From positions 1-12,270 of the forward strand of contig QHXE01000063.1 of assembly GCA_003222835.1 (NCBI GenBank): 12,270 nt of DNA, written 5' to 3'. This document shows, in pieces, positions 6,842 to 12,270 of this stretch; position 1 is the stretch's first letter, and the number at the start of each line of letters is the position of its first letter. This DNA comes from Acidobacteriota bacterium (GTDB taxonomy: Bacteria > Acidobacteriota > Blastocatellia > Pyrinomonadales > Pyrinomonadaceae). Under the pieces are notes generated by a model. It was not told the DNA's origin. It saw only the letters and a list, made by a program, of their open reading frames with translations, and searched no databases. The translations under genes and the position numbers were made by a program.

Positions 6842-6990
6842 CATTTCACATTTTTCATTTGAGATTGCTGCCGTCGATTCACGGTTCAGAGTTCAAGCTT
6901 TAGCTTGCGTCTCACCTAAGCAGCAACCTAAAGGTCGAACTCTGAACATTGGTAGCCGAAAGGCCAATAGCAAATGAAAAGTGTCAAATG
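6842..6990. repeat. Second nested palindromic element, in the hlyD-MFS spacer
   Basis: The outer arms 6842-6867 and 6965-6990 are inverted copies matching at 22 of 26 bases (core TTTTCATTTG). Inside, GTTCAGAGTTC (6884-6894) and GAACTCTGAAC (6937-6947) are a perfect 11-base inverted pair. Each continues inward into a small hairpin: CAAGC-TTTA-GCTTG on the left and, read in the same direction, GACC-TTTA-GGTT on the right. The loop is kept and the stem differs with pairing retained. The element fills most of the 200-base spacer, has no coding content, and differs in sequence from the element before the hlyD-like gene. Confidence 0.8.
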
Positions 6991-7019
6991 CCAAGTGCCA
7001 AATGATGTTTTGAACCAAA

Positions 7020-8585
7020 ATGCCCAACGCCACTGAACAATGGACCCCGAGTTTCAATCCGTGGCTAATCGCCGCGTCGGTGATGCTCGCGACGTTCATG
7101 GAAGTACTGGACACTTCGGTGGCGAATGTCGCGCTGCCGCACATTGCCGGCAATCTTTCCGCGACCCCCGAAGAAGCCACGTGGGTGCTCACGAGTTACC
7201 TGGTGTCGAATGCGATCGTGTTGCCGGCCGCGAACTGGTTCGGCCGCTATTTCGGCCGCAAGCGATTTCTGATCGTCTGTATCGTGCTGTTCACTCTGTC
7301 GTCAGCGCTATGTGGCGCCGCGGCGAGCCTGGGACTGCTGATCGTCGCGCGCATCGCCCAAGGCGCGGGCGGTGGCGCGTTGCAACCGATCGCCCAGGCG
7401 GTGCTGATGGAAAGTTTCCCCCGCGAAAAGCGCGGCTCGGCGATGGCTGTATTCGGACTGGGAGTGGTCGTGGCGCCAATTATTGGCCCGACACTGGGCG
7501 GCTGGATCACGGACAACTATTCGTGGCGCTGGATTTTCTACATCAATATTCCCATTGGCATTCTCGCAATATTCATGGCGAATACTTTCGTCGAGGACCC
7601 GCCTTACATCCGCGATCAAAGGCCTGGCCGCATCGATTACCTCGGCTTCGGCTTGATGGCGCTTGCTCTGGGAACTATGCAGTTAGTCCTCGACAAGGGT
7701 CAGGAGGACGAGTGGTTCGCGTCTTCGTTCATTACCGGGTTTGCAATCCTTTCCGGCGCGGCCTTAATCGCGTTCATAATTTGGGAACTAAGATCGAGGG
7801 AGCCAATCGTCGATTTGCGCGTGCTCGTCAATCGGAACTTCGCCGTGGGCACGTCGCTGATGATTGTCATGGGTGTAGTGCTGTATGGAACGATCGCTCT
7901 CTTGCCTTTGTTTCTGCAGACGCTAATGGGTTATCCGGCGGTGGCGAGCGGCATGGCGGTAAGCCCGCGCGGCTTTGGCGCGGTCACCTCAATGCTGATC
8001 GTAGGGCGGCTAATCAATCGAGTCCGAGGGCGATATCTGGTGATGTTTGGATTTTCGGTGCTGGCTTACTCGATCTATCTGTTCAGCAAGATCAATCTCG
8101 AGATTTCGATTAGCAGCATCGTTTGGCCGAACATCATCAGCGGCTTTGCGATGGGATTTATCTTTGTGCCTTTGACAACGATGGCCCTCGGCACTCTCAG
8201 CAACGAGCAGATGGGCAACGCCTCGGGCGTTTTCAATCTGATGCGCAACACCGGCGGCAGCGTCGGAATCGCGGCCGTCACCACGCTTCTTGCGCGTGGC
8301 ACGCAGACTCATCAGGCGGCGCTGGTTTCGCATCTGACGCCATACGATCCGGCTTTTCAGGAACGCATCCGGCAGCTAGCAGGAGGATTCGCAGCGCGGG
8401 GCGGCTCAGCGGTCGGGACGCAACAGGCGTACGCCGGCATCTACGGAACTTTGGTGCGGCAAGCGGCCGTATTATCCTATATCGATGTGTTTCGCGTGCT
8501 CTCGTTCTTATGCCTGCTCTGTATTCCGGCGACGCTTTTGTTTGAACGAGTGAAGAAGAAGACGGGCGCGGTGGCCATGCATTGA
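7020..8585 (+). CDS. EmrB/QacA-type MFS drug exporter (DHA2, 14 TM)
   Basis: A 521-residue inner-membrane proton/drug antiporter. The first helix contains LDTSVANVALPHIAGNL (about 30-46), the DHA2 motif with the membrane-embedded acidic residue Asp31. Motif A is at about 75-82 (GRYFGRKR). The RIAQGAGGGALQP segment is at about 111-123. Motif C, the antiporter motif, is at about 147-161 (LGVVVAPIIGPTLGG), followed by SWRWIFYINIPIG. Hydrophobic segments continue to about residue 508, consistent with 14 helices and a short basic cytosolic tail. With the HlyD-like and TolC-like products it should form an EmrAB-TolC-type pump; the substrate cannot be told. No clear Shine-Dalgarno precedes ATG 7020, so translation may depend on the upstream transcript. 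No TetR or MarR regulator gene is nearby. Confidence 0.95.
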   Translation: MPNATEQWTPSFNPWLIAASVMLATFMEVLDTSVANVALPHIAGNLSATPEEATWVLTSYLVSNAIVLPAANWFGRYFGRKRFLIVCIVLFTLSSALCGAAASLGLLIVARIAQGAGGGALQPIAQAVLMESFPREKRGSAMAVFGLGVVVAPIIGPTLGGWITDNYSWRWIFYINIPIGILAIFMANTFVEDPPYIRDQRPGRIDYLGFGLMALALGTMQLVLDKGQEDEWFASSFITGFAILSGAALIAFIIWELRSREPIVDLRVLVNRNFAVGTSLMIVMGVVLYGTIALLPLFLQTLMGYPAVASGMAVSPRGFGAVTSMLIVGRLINRVRGRYLVMFGFSVLAYSIYLFSKINLEISISSIVWPNIISGFAMGFIFVPLTTMALGTLSNEQMGNASGVFNLMRNTGGSVGIAAVTTLLARGTQTHQAALVSHLTPYDPAFQERIRQLAGGFAARGGSAVGTQQAYAGIYGTLVRQAAVLSYIDVFRVLSFLCLLCIPATLLFERVKKKTGAVAMH

Positions 8586-8594
8586 GTCCTTAGG

Positions 8595-8600
8595 GGGGAG
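8595..8600 (+). promoter_or_regulatory. Shine-Dalgarno-like G-run before the TTG start of the coiled-coil/peptidase gene
   Basis: GGGGAG ends 11 bases before TTG 8612, a rather long spacing. It lies in the 26-base gap after the MFS gene, so this gene is probably translated from the same transcript. Confidence 0.4.
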
Positions 8601-8611
8601 TTCGACGCACT

Positions 8612-9391
8612 TTGCGATTACAGTGGCGCGATCAGATTTCAGTTCGAGTCGTCATATTAGTAGTGTTGACGATGATTGCAACTGCCGTCTATCCGCAGAA
8701 AAAATCCGCGCGACCGGCGAAGCCAACGCCAACACAGGAGGCCAGTGAGCTCTCAAAACTGCGCGACGAATACGTCAAGGCGACAAACGACTACAAGGCC
8801 AGCCTGCAAAAACTGCTCGCGCTCTATCAGGAAGGCGTCAAGAAAGCTGAAGCGCGCCGCGACAAATCGCAGAGTCTTTTTGCGCAAGGCTTGATCTCGA
8901 AACGCGAACTGGATGACGCGGAACGCACAGTGACCGATGCAAATTTGAAGGTCAGCGGGGTACAACAACAGATCGGCTCGGCTGATACACAGATCGCGCA
9001 AACGCTCGTTGAAGTCGAAGGCGAGAAGCAACTGGCTAAGCTGGGCCCGATTCGTAGGGGCTCGTTGGTGAGAACGACTTCGTTCATTCGTTACAGTGGC
9101 ATCGGACACTGGTTGTTGTCCCAGGCTGGAGCGATCGAAGTTTTCTTTCAACAGACATTCAAGCGGCCTTTGCCAATCGCCGTATTCGGCCAGGGAGCGA
9201 TTCATAATCAGTGGCGGCTCGACCACCATAACGCGATGGACGTTTCGTTGAATCCCGACGGTGCGGAAGGCCAGGCGCTAATTAATTTCTTGCAGAGTAA
9301 CGGCATTCCGTTTTCGGCTTTTCGCATGGCGATTCCCGGCGTGGCGACCGGACCACATATCCATATTGGGATGCCGTCGCATCGGTATTGA
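8612..9391 (+). CDS. Secreted coiled-coil protein with a C-terminal M15/Hedgehog-like putative zinc domain
   Basis: A 259-residue protein of unknown function. TTG start, then a signal peptide or anchor at about 11-26 (VRVVILVVLTMIATAV). Residues 45-140 are charged coiled coil; the tip SLFAQGLISKRELDDAERTVTDA (about 88-110) resembles the hairpin turns of HlyD and TolC proteins. The C-terminal part (about 155-259) has RLDHHNAMDVSLNPD (His205, His206, Asp210) and, after a GIPFSAFR strand, TGPHIHIG (His249, His251). A His/Asp plus distant HxH set is what zinc-binding M15/Hedgehog-fold DD-peptidases use, but the His-to-Asp spacing is shorter than the classical HxxGxAxD. The assignment is tentative and catalysis is not shown. 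It starts 26 bases after the MFS gene, so it is probably in the same operon. A role in cell-wall access for the pump is one guess. Confidence 0.65.
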   Translation: MRLQWRDQISVRVVILVVLTMIATAVYPQKKSARPAKPTPTQEASELSKLRDEYVKATNDYKASLQKLLALYQEGVKKAEARRDKSQSLFAQGLISKRELDDAERTVTDANLKVSGVQQQIGSADTQIAQTLVEVEGEKQLAKLGPIRRGSLVRTTSFIRYSGIGHWLLSQAGAIEVFFQQTFKRPLPIAVFGQGAIHNQWRLDHHNAMDVSLNPDGAEGQALINFLQSNGIPFSAFRMAIPGVATGPHIHIGMPSHRY

Positions 9392-9393
9392 TG

Positions 9394-9553
9394 GCTCCTC
9401 TCCCTCTGGGAGAAGGTTGGGTGAGGGCGTAAGAAGCAATTAAGTAAAGAAATGTCTTTCTTTTCTTGTCGGGTAGACTCACGTGAAAAAAATTAGGAGG
9501 TTGGGGTTCACCACAAGCCCTCACCCTAACCCTCTCCCAAAGGGAGAGGGAAC
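9394..9553. repeat. Pair of inverted GGGTGAGGG-type palindromic repeats (REPIN-like)
   Basis: The left unit 9394-9428 and right unit 9517-9553 are close inverted copies. Each has a CTCTCCC/GGGAGAG hairpin followed by GGTT(A)GGGTGAGGGC. The right hairpin is perfect: CCCTCTCCC (9530-9538), loop AAA, GGGAGAGGG (9542-9550). Translations of the right unit read PHPNPLPKGEG on one strand and LSLWERVRVRA on the other. Both strings recur at the ends of many predicted proteins from unrelated bacteria, a sign of an interspersed repeat rather than a gene. Between the units are 88 bases with an isolated AGGAGG (9495-9500). Confidence 0.85.
9542..9550 (+). promoter_or_regulatory. Ribosome-binding site buried in a repeat hairpin
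   Basis: GGGAGAGGG, the 3' arm of a 9-base-pair hairpin, ends 8 bases before ATG 9559 and is the only Shine-Dalgarno-like sequence close to this start. When the hairpin forms, the site is paired, which should lower translation unless something opens it. Confidence 0.5.
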
Positions 9554-9558
9554 TAGTT

Positions 9559-10230
9559 ATGATCAAAACCACGATCACTATTTCGCGACAGATGGGCTCT
9601 GGCGGGTCGTACATCGGACAGATCATCGCGAAGCAACTTGGATTGAAGTACGTCGATCGCGAAGTCCTGCATCTGGCCGCCCAGGAGTTCGGCTGCGATC
9701 AGGAAACCATCGAGGCGCGCGCCGAAAAAATCCAGTCGTTCTGGCAGCGAATCCTGGGCGGGCTCACCTTGGGTGGGCCTGATGCGGTCTACAGTCCGCC
9801 GCCACTGGGAAATTTTTCCGACCGCGAACTCTTCAATAAGCAGACCGAGATTCTGAAACGCATCGCGGCTAAACATGATTGCGTGGTGGTCGGCTGGGCG
9901 GGCGTACATCTGCTGCCGCGCCATCGAGGTAAGTTCAGCGTGTTCTGCCACGCGCCGAAGAGTTTTCGCGTGAAGCGCCTGATGACCATCTATGACGATC
10001 TGAGCGAAGAAAAGGCTCGTGAGATGATCGCAGAATCAGATCGAACGCGTGAGCTGTATTTCAACGCAATGACCGAACACGACTGGACCTGCGCGAAGAA
10101 TTATCATCTGTCGATTGATACCAGCCTGCGACCCCTGGAAGAAATTGCTGAACTGATAATCAAACTTTCCGAGCAACAACGACGGGCGGCGGCGGCCGTG
10201 TCAGAACCGCCTGCGGTAGCGGGCGGTTGA
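9559..10230 (+). CDS. Cytidylate-kinase-like P-loop protein
   Basis: A 223-residue cytosolic protein. The opening ITISRQMGSGGSYIGQIIAKQLG (about 7-28) is the P-loop and first helix of the cytidylate-kinase-like family (SRQxGSGG form), followed by YVDREVLHLAAQEFG. DCVVVGWAGVHLLPRH (about 112-127), FSVFCHAPKSFRVKRLM and the lid-like AESDRTRELYFNAMTEHDW (about 155-173) fit the family, as does the terminal NYHLSIDTSLRPLEEIAELI. Relatives are often annotated as cytidylate kinase, but this differs from Cmk and the true substrate is unknown, so no symbol is given. The last residues VSEPPAVAGG come from an interspersed repeat (10200-10231) that has invaded or extended the 3' end. ATG 9559 lies just after another repeat, whose arm provides the likely Shine-Dalgarno. 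It converges with the next gene. Confidence 0.88.
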   Translation: MIKTTITISRQMGSGGSYIGQIIAKQLGLKYVDREVLHLAAQEFGCDQETIEARAEKIQSFWQRILGGLTLGGPDAVYSPPPLGNFSDRELFNKQTEILKRIAAKHDCVVVGWAGVHLLPRHRGKFSVFCHAPKSFRVKRLMTIYDDLSEEKAREMIAESDRTRELYFNAMTEHDWTCAKNYHLSIDTSLRPLEEIAELIIKLSEQQRRAAAAVSEPPAVAGG

Positions 10231-10295
10231 TCAATTGCATGTATTAGCTCTCGATGATTAGCAATCAACCGCCCGCGACTGTAGGCGTTTCTGAT
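10200..10295. repeat. Inverted repeat between convergent genes, with PPAVAGG coding potential
   Basis: The arms 10200-10231 and 10264-10295 are inverted copies matching at 27 of 32 bases (common part GCGGGCGGTTGAT). The left arm encodes the kinase's last ten residues and its stop. The right arm ends on the first base of the TTA that is the minus-strand gene's TAA stop. Each arm can also form its own GC-rich hairpin (AACCGCC with GGCGGTT on the left). The element may serve as a two-way transcription terminator for the convergent genes, although it has no clear U-run. Confidence 0.8.
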
Positions 10296-10891
10296 TACTT
10301 CACCTCATCCAATTTTTCCTTCGCCTGAGCGATCAGCCAACGAAGTTTAGTCAATTCGTCGGGAGTGAGGAAAAGGCGCGTGCGTTCAAAGAAGCCGCCT
10401 TCGATGGCCACCACGACGCTGCCGCTGATTTGTTTGACGATCATGACTTCGAAATCACCGCGGGTGCGATAACGGATCTCAAAGTGAGCCAGTTTCGTAA
10501 TTGAATCGTCGGCCTTAACCATCAAATCGAGCGCTTTGACCAGGCGATCGATCTCTTCATAGTCGATCAAGGATCGAACCTCAATCGTCAACTCGGGATT
10601 GATCGTGATACCGACGCCAGTGACCCGAGTTGCATTAGCGGCATTTCGAATCTCGGTCGCCTCGACGCGCACCGAGCCGCTTTGCAGTCTCAACGTGCCG
10701 ACGTAGGTGCGCCCTTTGACCAGAACCGTCTCAACCTGGTTCTCTAATTCATCGAGTTTGTTCCTCGGCTCGTAGAATTGTAGATCGCGCGGCGGCGGGA
10801 GCCGCTGATCCCAACGTCTCTGCGCCCGGACCGAACCAAACCGAGTGGCGATCATCAAGAGCGCCAGAGATAACGAGCGACTTAGACTCAT
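10295..10891 (-). CDS. Secreted protein of unknown function
   Basis: A 198-residue protein that I do not recognise. The start at 10891 is chosen because AGGAAGGA (10899-10906) lies 7 bases ahead and a signal peptide begins at once (MSLSRSLSLALLMIATRFGS, then VRAQ as a likely cleavage site at about 22-26). A start at 10948 would put 19 residues before the signal peptide. The mature part begins with a basic, Pro-rich stretch (RRWDQRLPPPRDLQFYEPRN). It then has alternating strand-like segments (VETVLVKGRTYVGTLRL, GVGITINPELTIEVRSLIDY, AHFEIRYRTRGDFEVMIV, GSVVVAIEGGFFERTRLFL) and a helical Lys/Glu-rich end (DELTKLRWLIAQAKEKLDEV). No membrane helix or catalytic motif is visible after the signal. 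It lies downstream of lon on the same strand, 182 bases away, and may be transcribed separately. Confidence 0.75.
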   Translation of the reverse strand: MSLSRSLSLALLMIATRFGSVRAQRRWDQRLPPPRDLQFYEPRNKLDELENQVETVLVKGRTYVGTLRLQSGSVRVEATEIRNAANATRVTGVGITINPELTIEVRSLIDYEEIDRLVKALDLMVKADDSITKLAHFEIRYRTRGDFEVMIVKQISGSVVVAIEGGFFERTRLFLTPDELTKLRWLIAQAKEKLDEVK

Positions 10892-11010
10892 GGCTATGTC
10901 CTTCCTTCTCGATTCAAGAATGACGGAGAGCACGGGAGAGAACAGCACGTGGATTTTAACTCAGGCGAGCGGCTTCTGGTTCCGGAAATTCTGGTTTACT
11001 AGAAATGCGA

Positions 11011-11036
11011 CCAATACGTCGAATACGTCCTATTGG
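11011..11036. repeat. Short imperfect palindrome between lon and the secreted-protein gene
   Basis: CCAATA (11011-11016) and TATTGG (11031-11036) flank two AATACGTC copies in direct orientation. It lies about 120 bases upstream of the secreted-protein start and 38 bases beyond the lon stop codon. An operator or part of the lon 3' end is possible, and so is chance. Confidence 0.3.
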
Positions 11037-11073
11037 GCTTTTTCTGCTGAGTCACCGACCAAAGTCCGTGGCG

Positions 11074-12270
11074 TTATCTCTGCTTCGCCATCAGCGGCTC
11101 AGGCTCCGGTTCGCGAGGCCGGGCGCGATCGGTCATTGGCGGTAGGGGTGGTGGTAGATTCGCGACGAATCTTTCGAGGGCGGCGTCGACTACTTCATTG
11201 ATGCGTTGGACCATAACGGTCTCTAGTTCACTACGCACGTCTGCGGGCACTTCTTCGAAATCAGATTGATTGCGGGCCGGCAAAATTATTCTATGAATGC
11301 CGGCGCGATGAGCGGCAAGGATCTTCTCCTTGATGCCGCCGACGGGAAAGACCAAACCTGATAGAGTGATCTCGCCGGTCATGGCCGTGTCCGGACGAAC
11401 GCGGCGGCCGGTATAAAGCGAAGCGAGCGCTGCCGTGATCGTTACGCCTGCCGATGGTCCATCTTTTCGAATCGCGCCGGCCGGAACGTGCAGGTGCACG
11501 CCGTACTCTTTGAACATCTCAGGATTGATGCCGAACTCTTCGGCGTGGGACCACAGATACGATTGCGCCGCCCGCGCCGACTCCTGCATTACGTCGCCGA
11601 GCTGACCGGTTATGGTAAATCCTCTTCCGCCAGGAAGCAGGCTGGCTTCGATGAACAAAATCTCGCCGCCCATTTCGGTCCAGGCCATGCCGGTAGCGAC
11701 GCCCGCCGGTAATTCCTTGCGCGCTTCTTCAGGATAGAACTTGGGGCCACCGAGATATTGCTGAATCGCGGGCTCATCGATGATGACCTTCTGGGTTTGT
11801 CCCTGTGCGATCTTCAGCGCAACTTTGCGAGCGACCCGGCCCAGGTTTCGCTCCAGTTGGCGCACACCGGCTTCACGCGTATAGCGCGCGGCGATTAGCT
11901 TGATCGCCTCGTCAGTGATCTCGATTTGTTCCGGGGTCAGGCCGTTCTCGCGTATTTGTCGCGGCGCCAAATATTGCCTGGCAATTTGCAGCTTCTCGCG
12001 GTCGCTGTAACCGGCAAGCTGGATCACCTCCATGCGATCGCGCAGCGGCGGCGGAATAGGCCCAAGTTGATTCGCGGTGCCGATGAAGAAAACTTTCGAG
12101 AGATCGAAGGGCAGATCGAGATAGTGATCCGTGAAAGTGTTGTTCTGTTCCGGATCGAGAATCTCCAGCAAAGCGGCCGCCGGATCGCCGCGATAATCCG
12201 CGCCCAGCTTGTCAATCTCGTCCAGCATCATCACCGGATTATTTACGCCCGCGCGGCGAATCTCTTGAAT
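11074..12270 (-). CDS. lon: ATP-dependent protease Lon, C-terminal part (5'-truncated by window end)
   Basis: The frame is open to the window edge. About 398 codons are visible, starting [21 protein letters not shown], which is the Walker B region of the AAA+ module. The N-terminal LAN domain and Walker A lie outside. The sensor-1 region ([23 protein letters not shown]) and sensor-2/alpha domain ([20 protein letters not shown]) follow. The protease domain has the catalytic Ser in KDGPSAGVT (codon 11454-11452) and the Lys 43 residues later in [15 protein letters not shown] (codon 11325-11323), the same spacing as Ser679/Lys722 of E. coli Lon. It should form a cytosolic hexamer that unfolds and degrades damaged proteins. 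A short Pro/Glu-rich tail ([14 protein letters not shown], then [12 protein letters not shown]) extends past the usual end of the domain. All visible catalytic residues are present. Confidence 0.97.
   Translation of the reverse strand: MQEIRRAGVNNPVMMLDEIDKLGADYRGDPAAALLEILDPEQNNTFTDHYLDLPFDLSKVFFIGTANQLGPIPPPLRDRMEVIQLAGYSDREKLQIARQYLAPRQIRENGLTPEQIEITDEAIKLIAARYTREAGVRQLERNLGRVARKVALKIAQGQTQKVIIDEPAIQQYLGGPKFYPEEARKELPAGVATGMAWTEMGGEILFIEASLLPGGRGFTITGQLGDVMQESARAAQSYLWSHAEEFGINPEMFKEYGVHLHVPAGAIRKDGPSAGVTITAALASLYTGRRVRPDTAMTGEITLSGLVFPVGGIKEKILAAHRAGIHRIILPARNQSDFEEVPADVRSELETVMVQRINEVVDAALERFVANLPPPLPPMTDRARPREPEPEPLMAKQR

Noticed and set aside
7040..8113. A 357-codon open frame on the + strand inside the MFS gene
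   Set aside because: It overlaps a clear 14-TM exporter in another frame, has an Arg/Gly-rich composition typical of shifted GC-rich coding DNA, and shows no domain.
9282..9626. A - strand open frame containing LSLWERVRVRA
   Set aside because: This is the opposite-strand translation of the same repeat and overlaps two well-supported genes.
9483..9782. A + strand open frame beginning MKKIRRLGFTTSPHPNPLPKGEG
   Set aside because: PHPNPLPKGEG is the translation of an interspersed repeat, and the rest is a shifted reading of the kinase-like gene.
10845..11201. A + strand open frame across the lon/secreted-protein boundary
   Set aside because: It is antisense to the signal peptide of one gene and the tail of lon; no domain is seen.

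Overview
The window looks like chromosomal DNA of a Gram-negative-type soil bacterium. It has a complete tripartite drug-efflux set that includes an outer-membrane TolC-like channel, several Sec-type signal peptides, many NarL/FixJ regulators and moderately high GC. An acidobacterium, perhaps of the Blastocatellia, is my best guess. This rests on the style of the proteins and on interspersed palindromic repeats whose translations read PPAVAGG and PHPNPLPKGEG. It is inference, not proof.

Left block (1-3273, all +): the 3' part of a PAS/HisKA_3 sensor kinase, two NarL/FixJ-type response regulators, and a small STAS/SpoIIAA-like protein. Both regulators keep an intact LuxR-type HTH, but both receiver domains look damaged. 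The first appears to lack about 12 residues, including the hydrophobic strand (beta-3) before the phospho-acceptor Asp. The second has His in place of the acceptor Asp and Met in place of the conserved Lys. A seemingly normal kinase therefore sits next to two regulators that may not work by ordinary phosphotransfer.

Middle block (3524-9391, all +): a TolC-family outer-membrane protein, an EmrA/HlyD-type membrane-fusion protein with a long coiled coil, an EmrB-type 14-TM (DHA2) MFS transporter, and a secreted protein. The secreted protein joins an efflux-hairpin-like coiled coil to a His/Asp/HxH C-terminal domain resembling Zn-dependent M15/Hedgehog-fold peptidases. The first three should form an inner membrane-periplasm-outer membrane pump. 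The fourth is the unusual member.

Right block: a cytidylate-kinase-like P-loop protein (+), facing a secreted protein of unknown function and the 3' part of the ATP-dependent protease gene lon (both -).

The non-coding DNA is informative. Four spacers (tolC-hlyD, hlyD-MFS, peptidase-kinase, kinase-hypothetical) each hold a different palindromic element, built as two REP-like hairpin units in inverted orientation. In two of them the stems differ between the halves while pairing and loop are kept. One element supplies the likely Shine-Dalgarno of the kinase gene. Another encodes the last residues of the kinase and ends against the stop codon of the convergent gene. The spacer 1965-2170 holds only a short direct repeat. 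The spacer 3274-3523 holds a small hairpin and a lone TTGACA hexamer, with no promoter or gene I can defend. No tRNA, rRNA, CRISPR array or transposase gene was seen.
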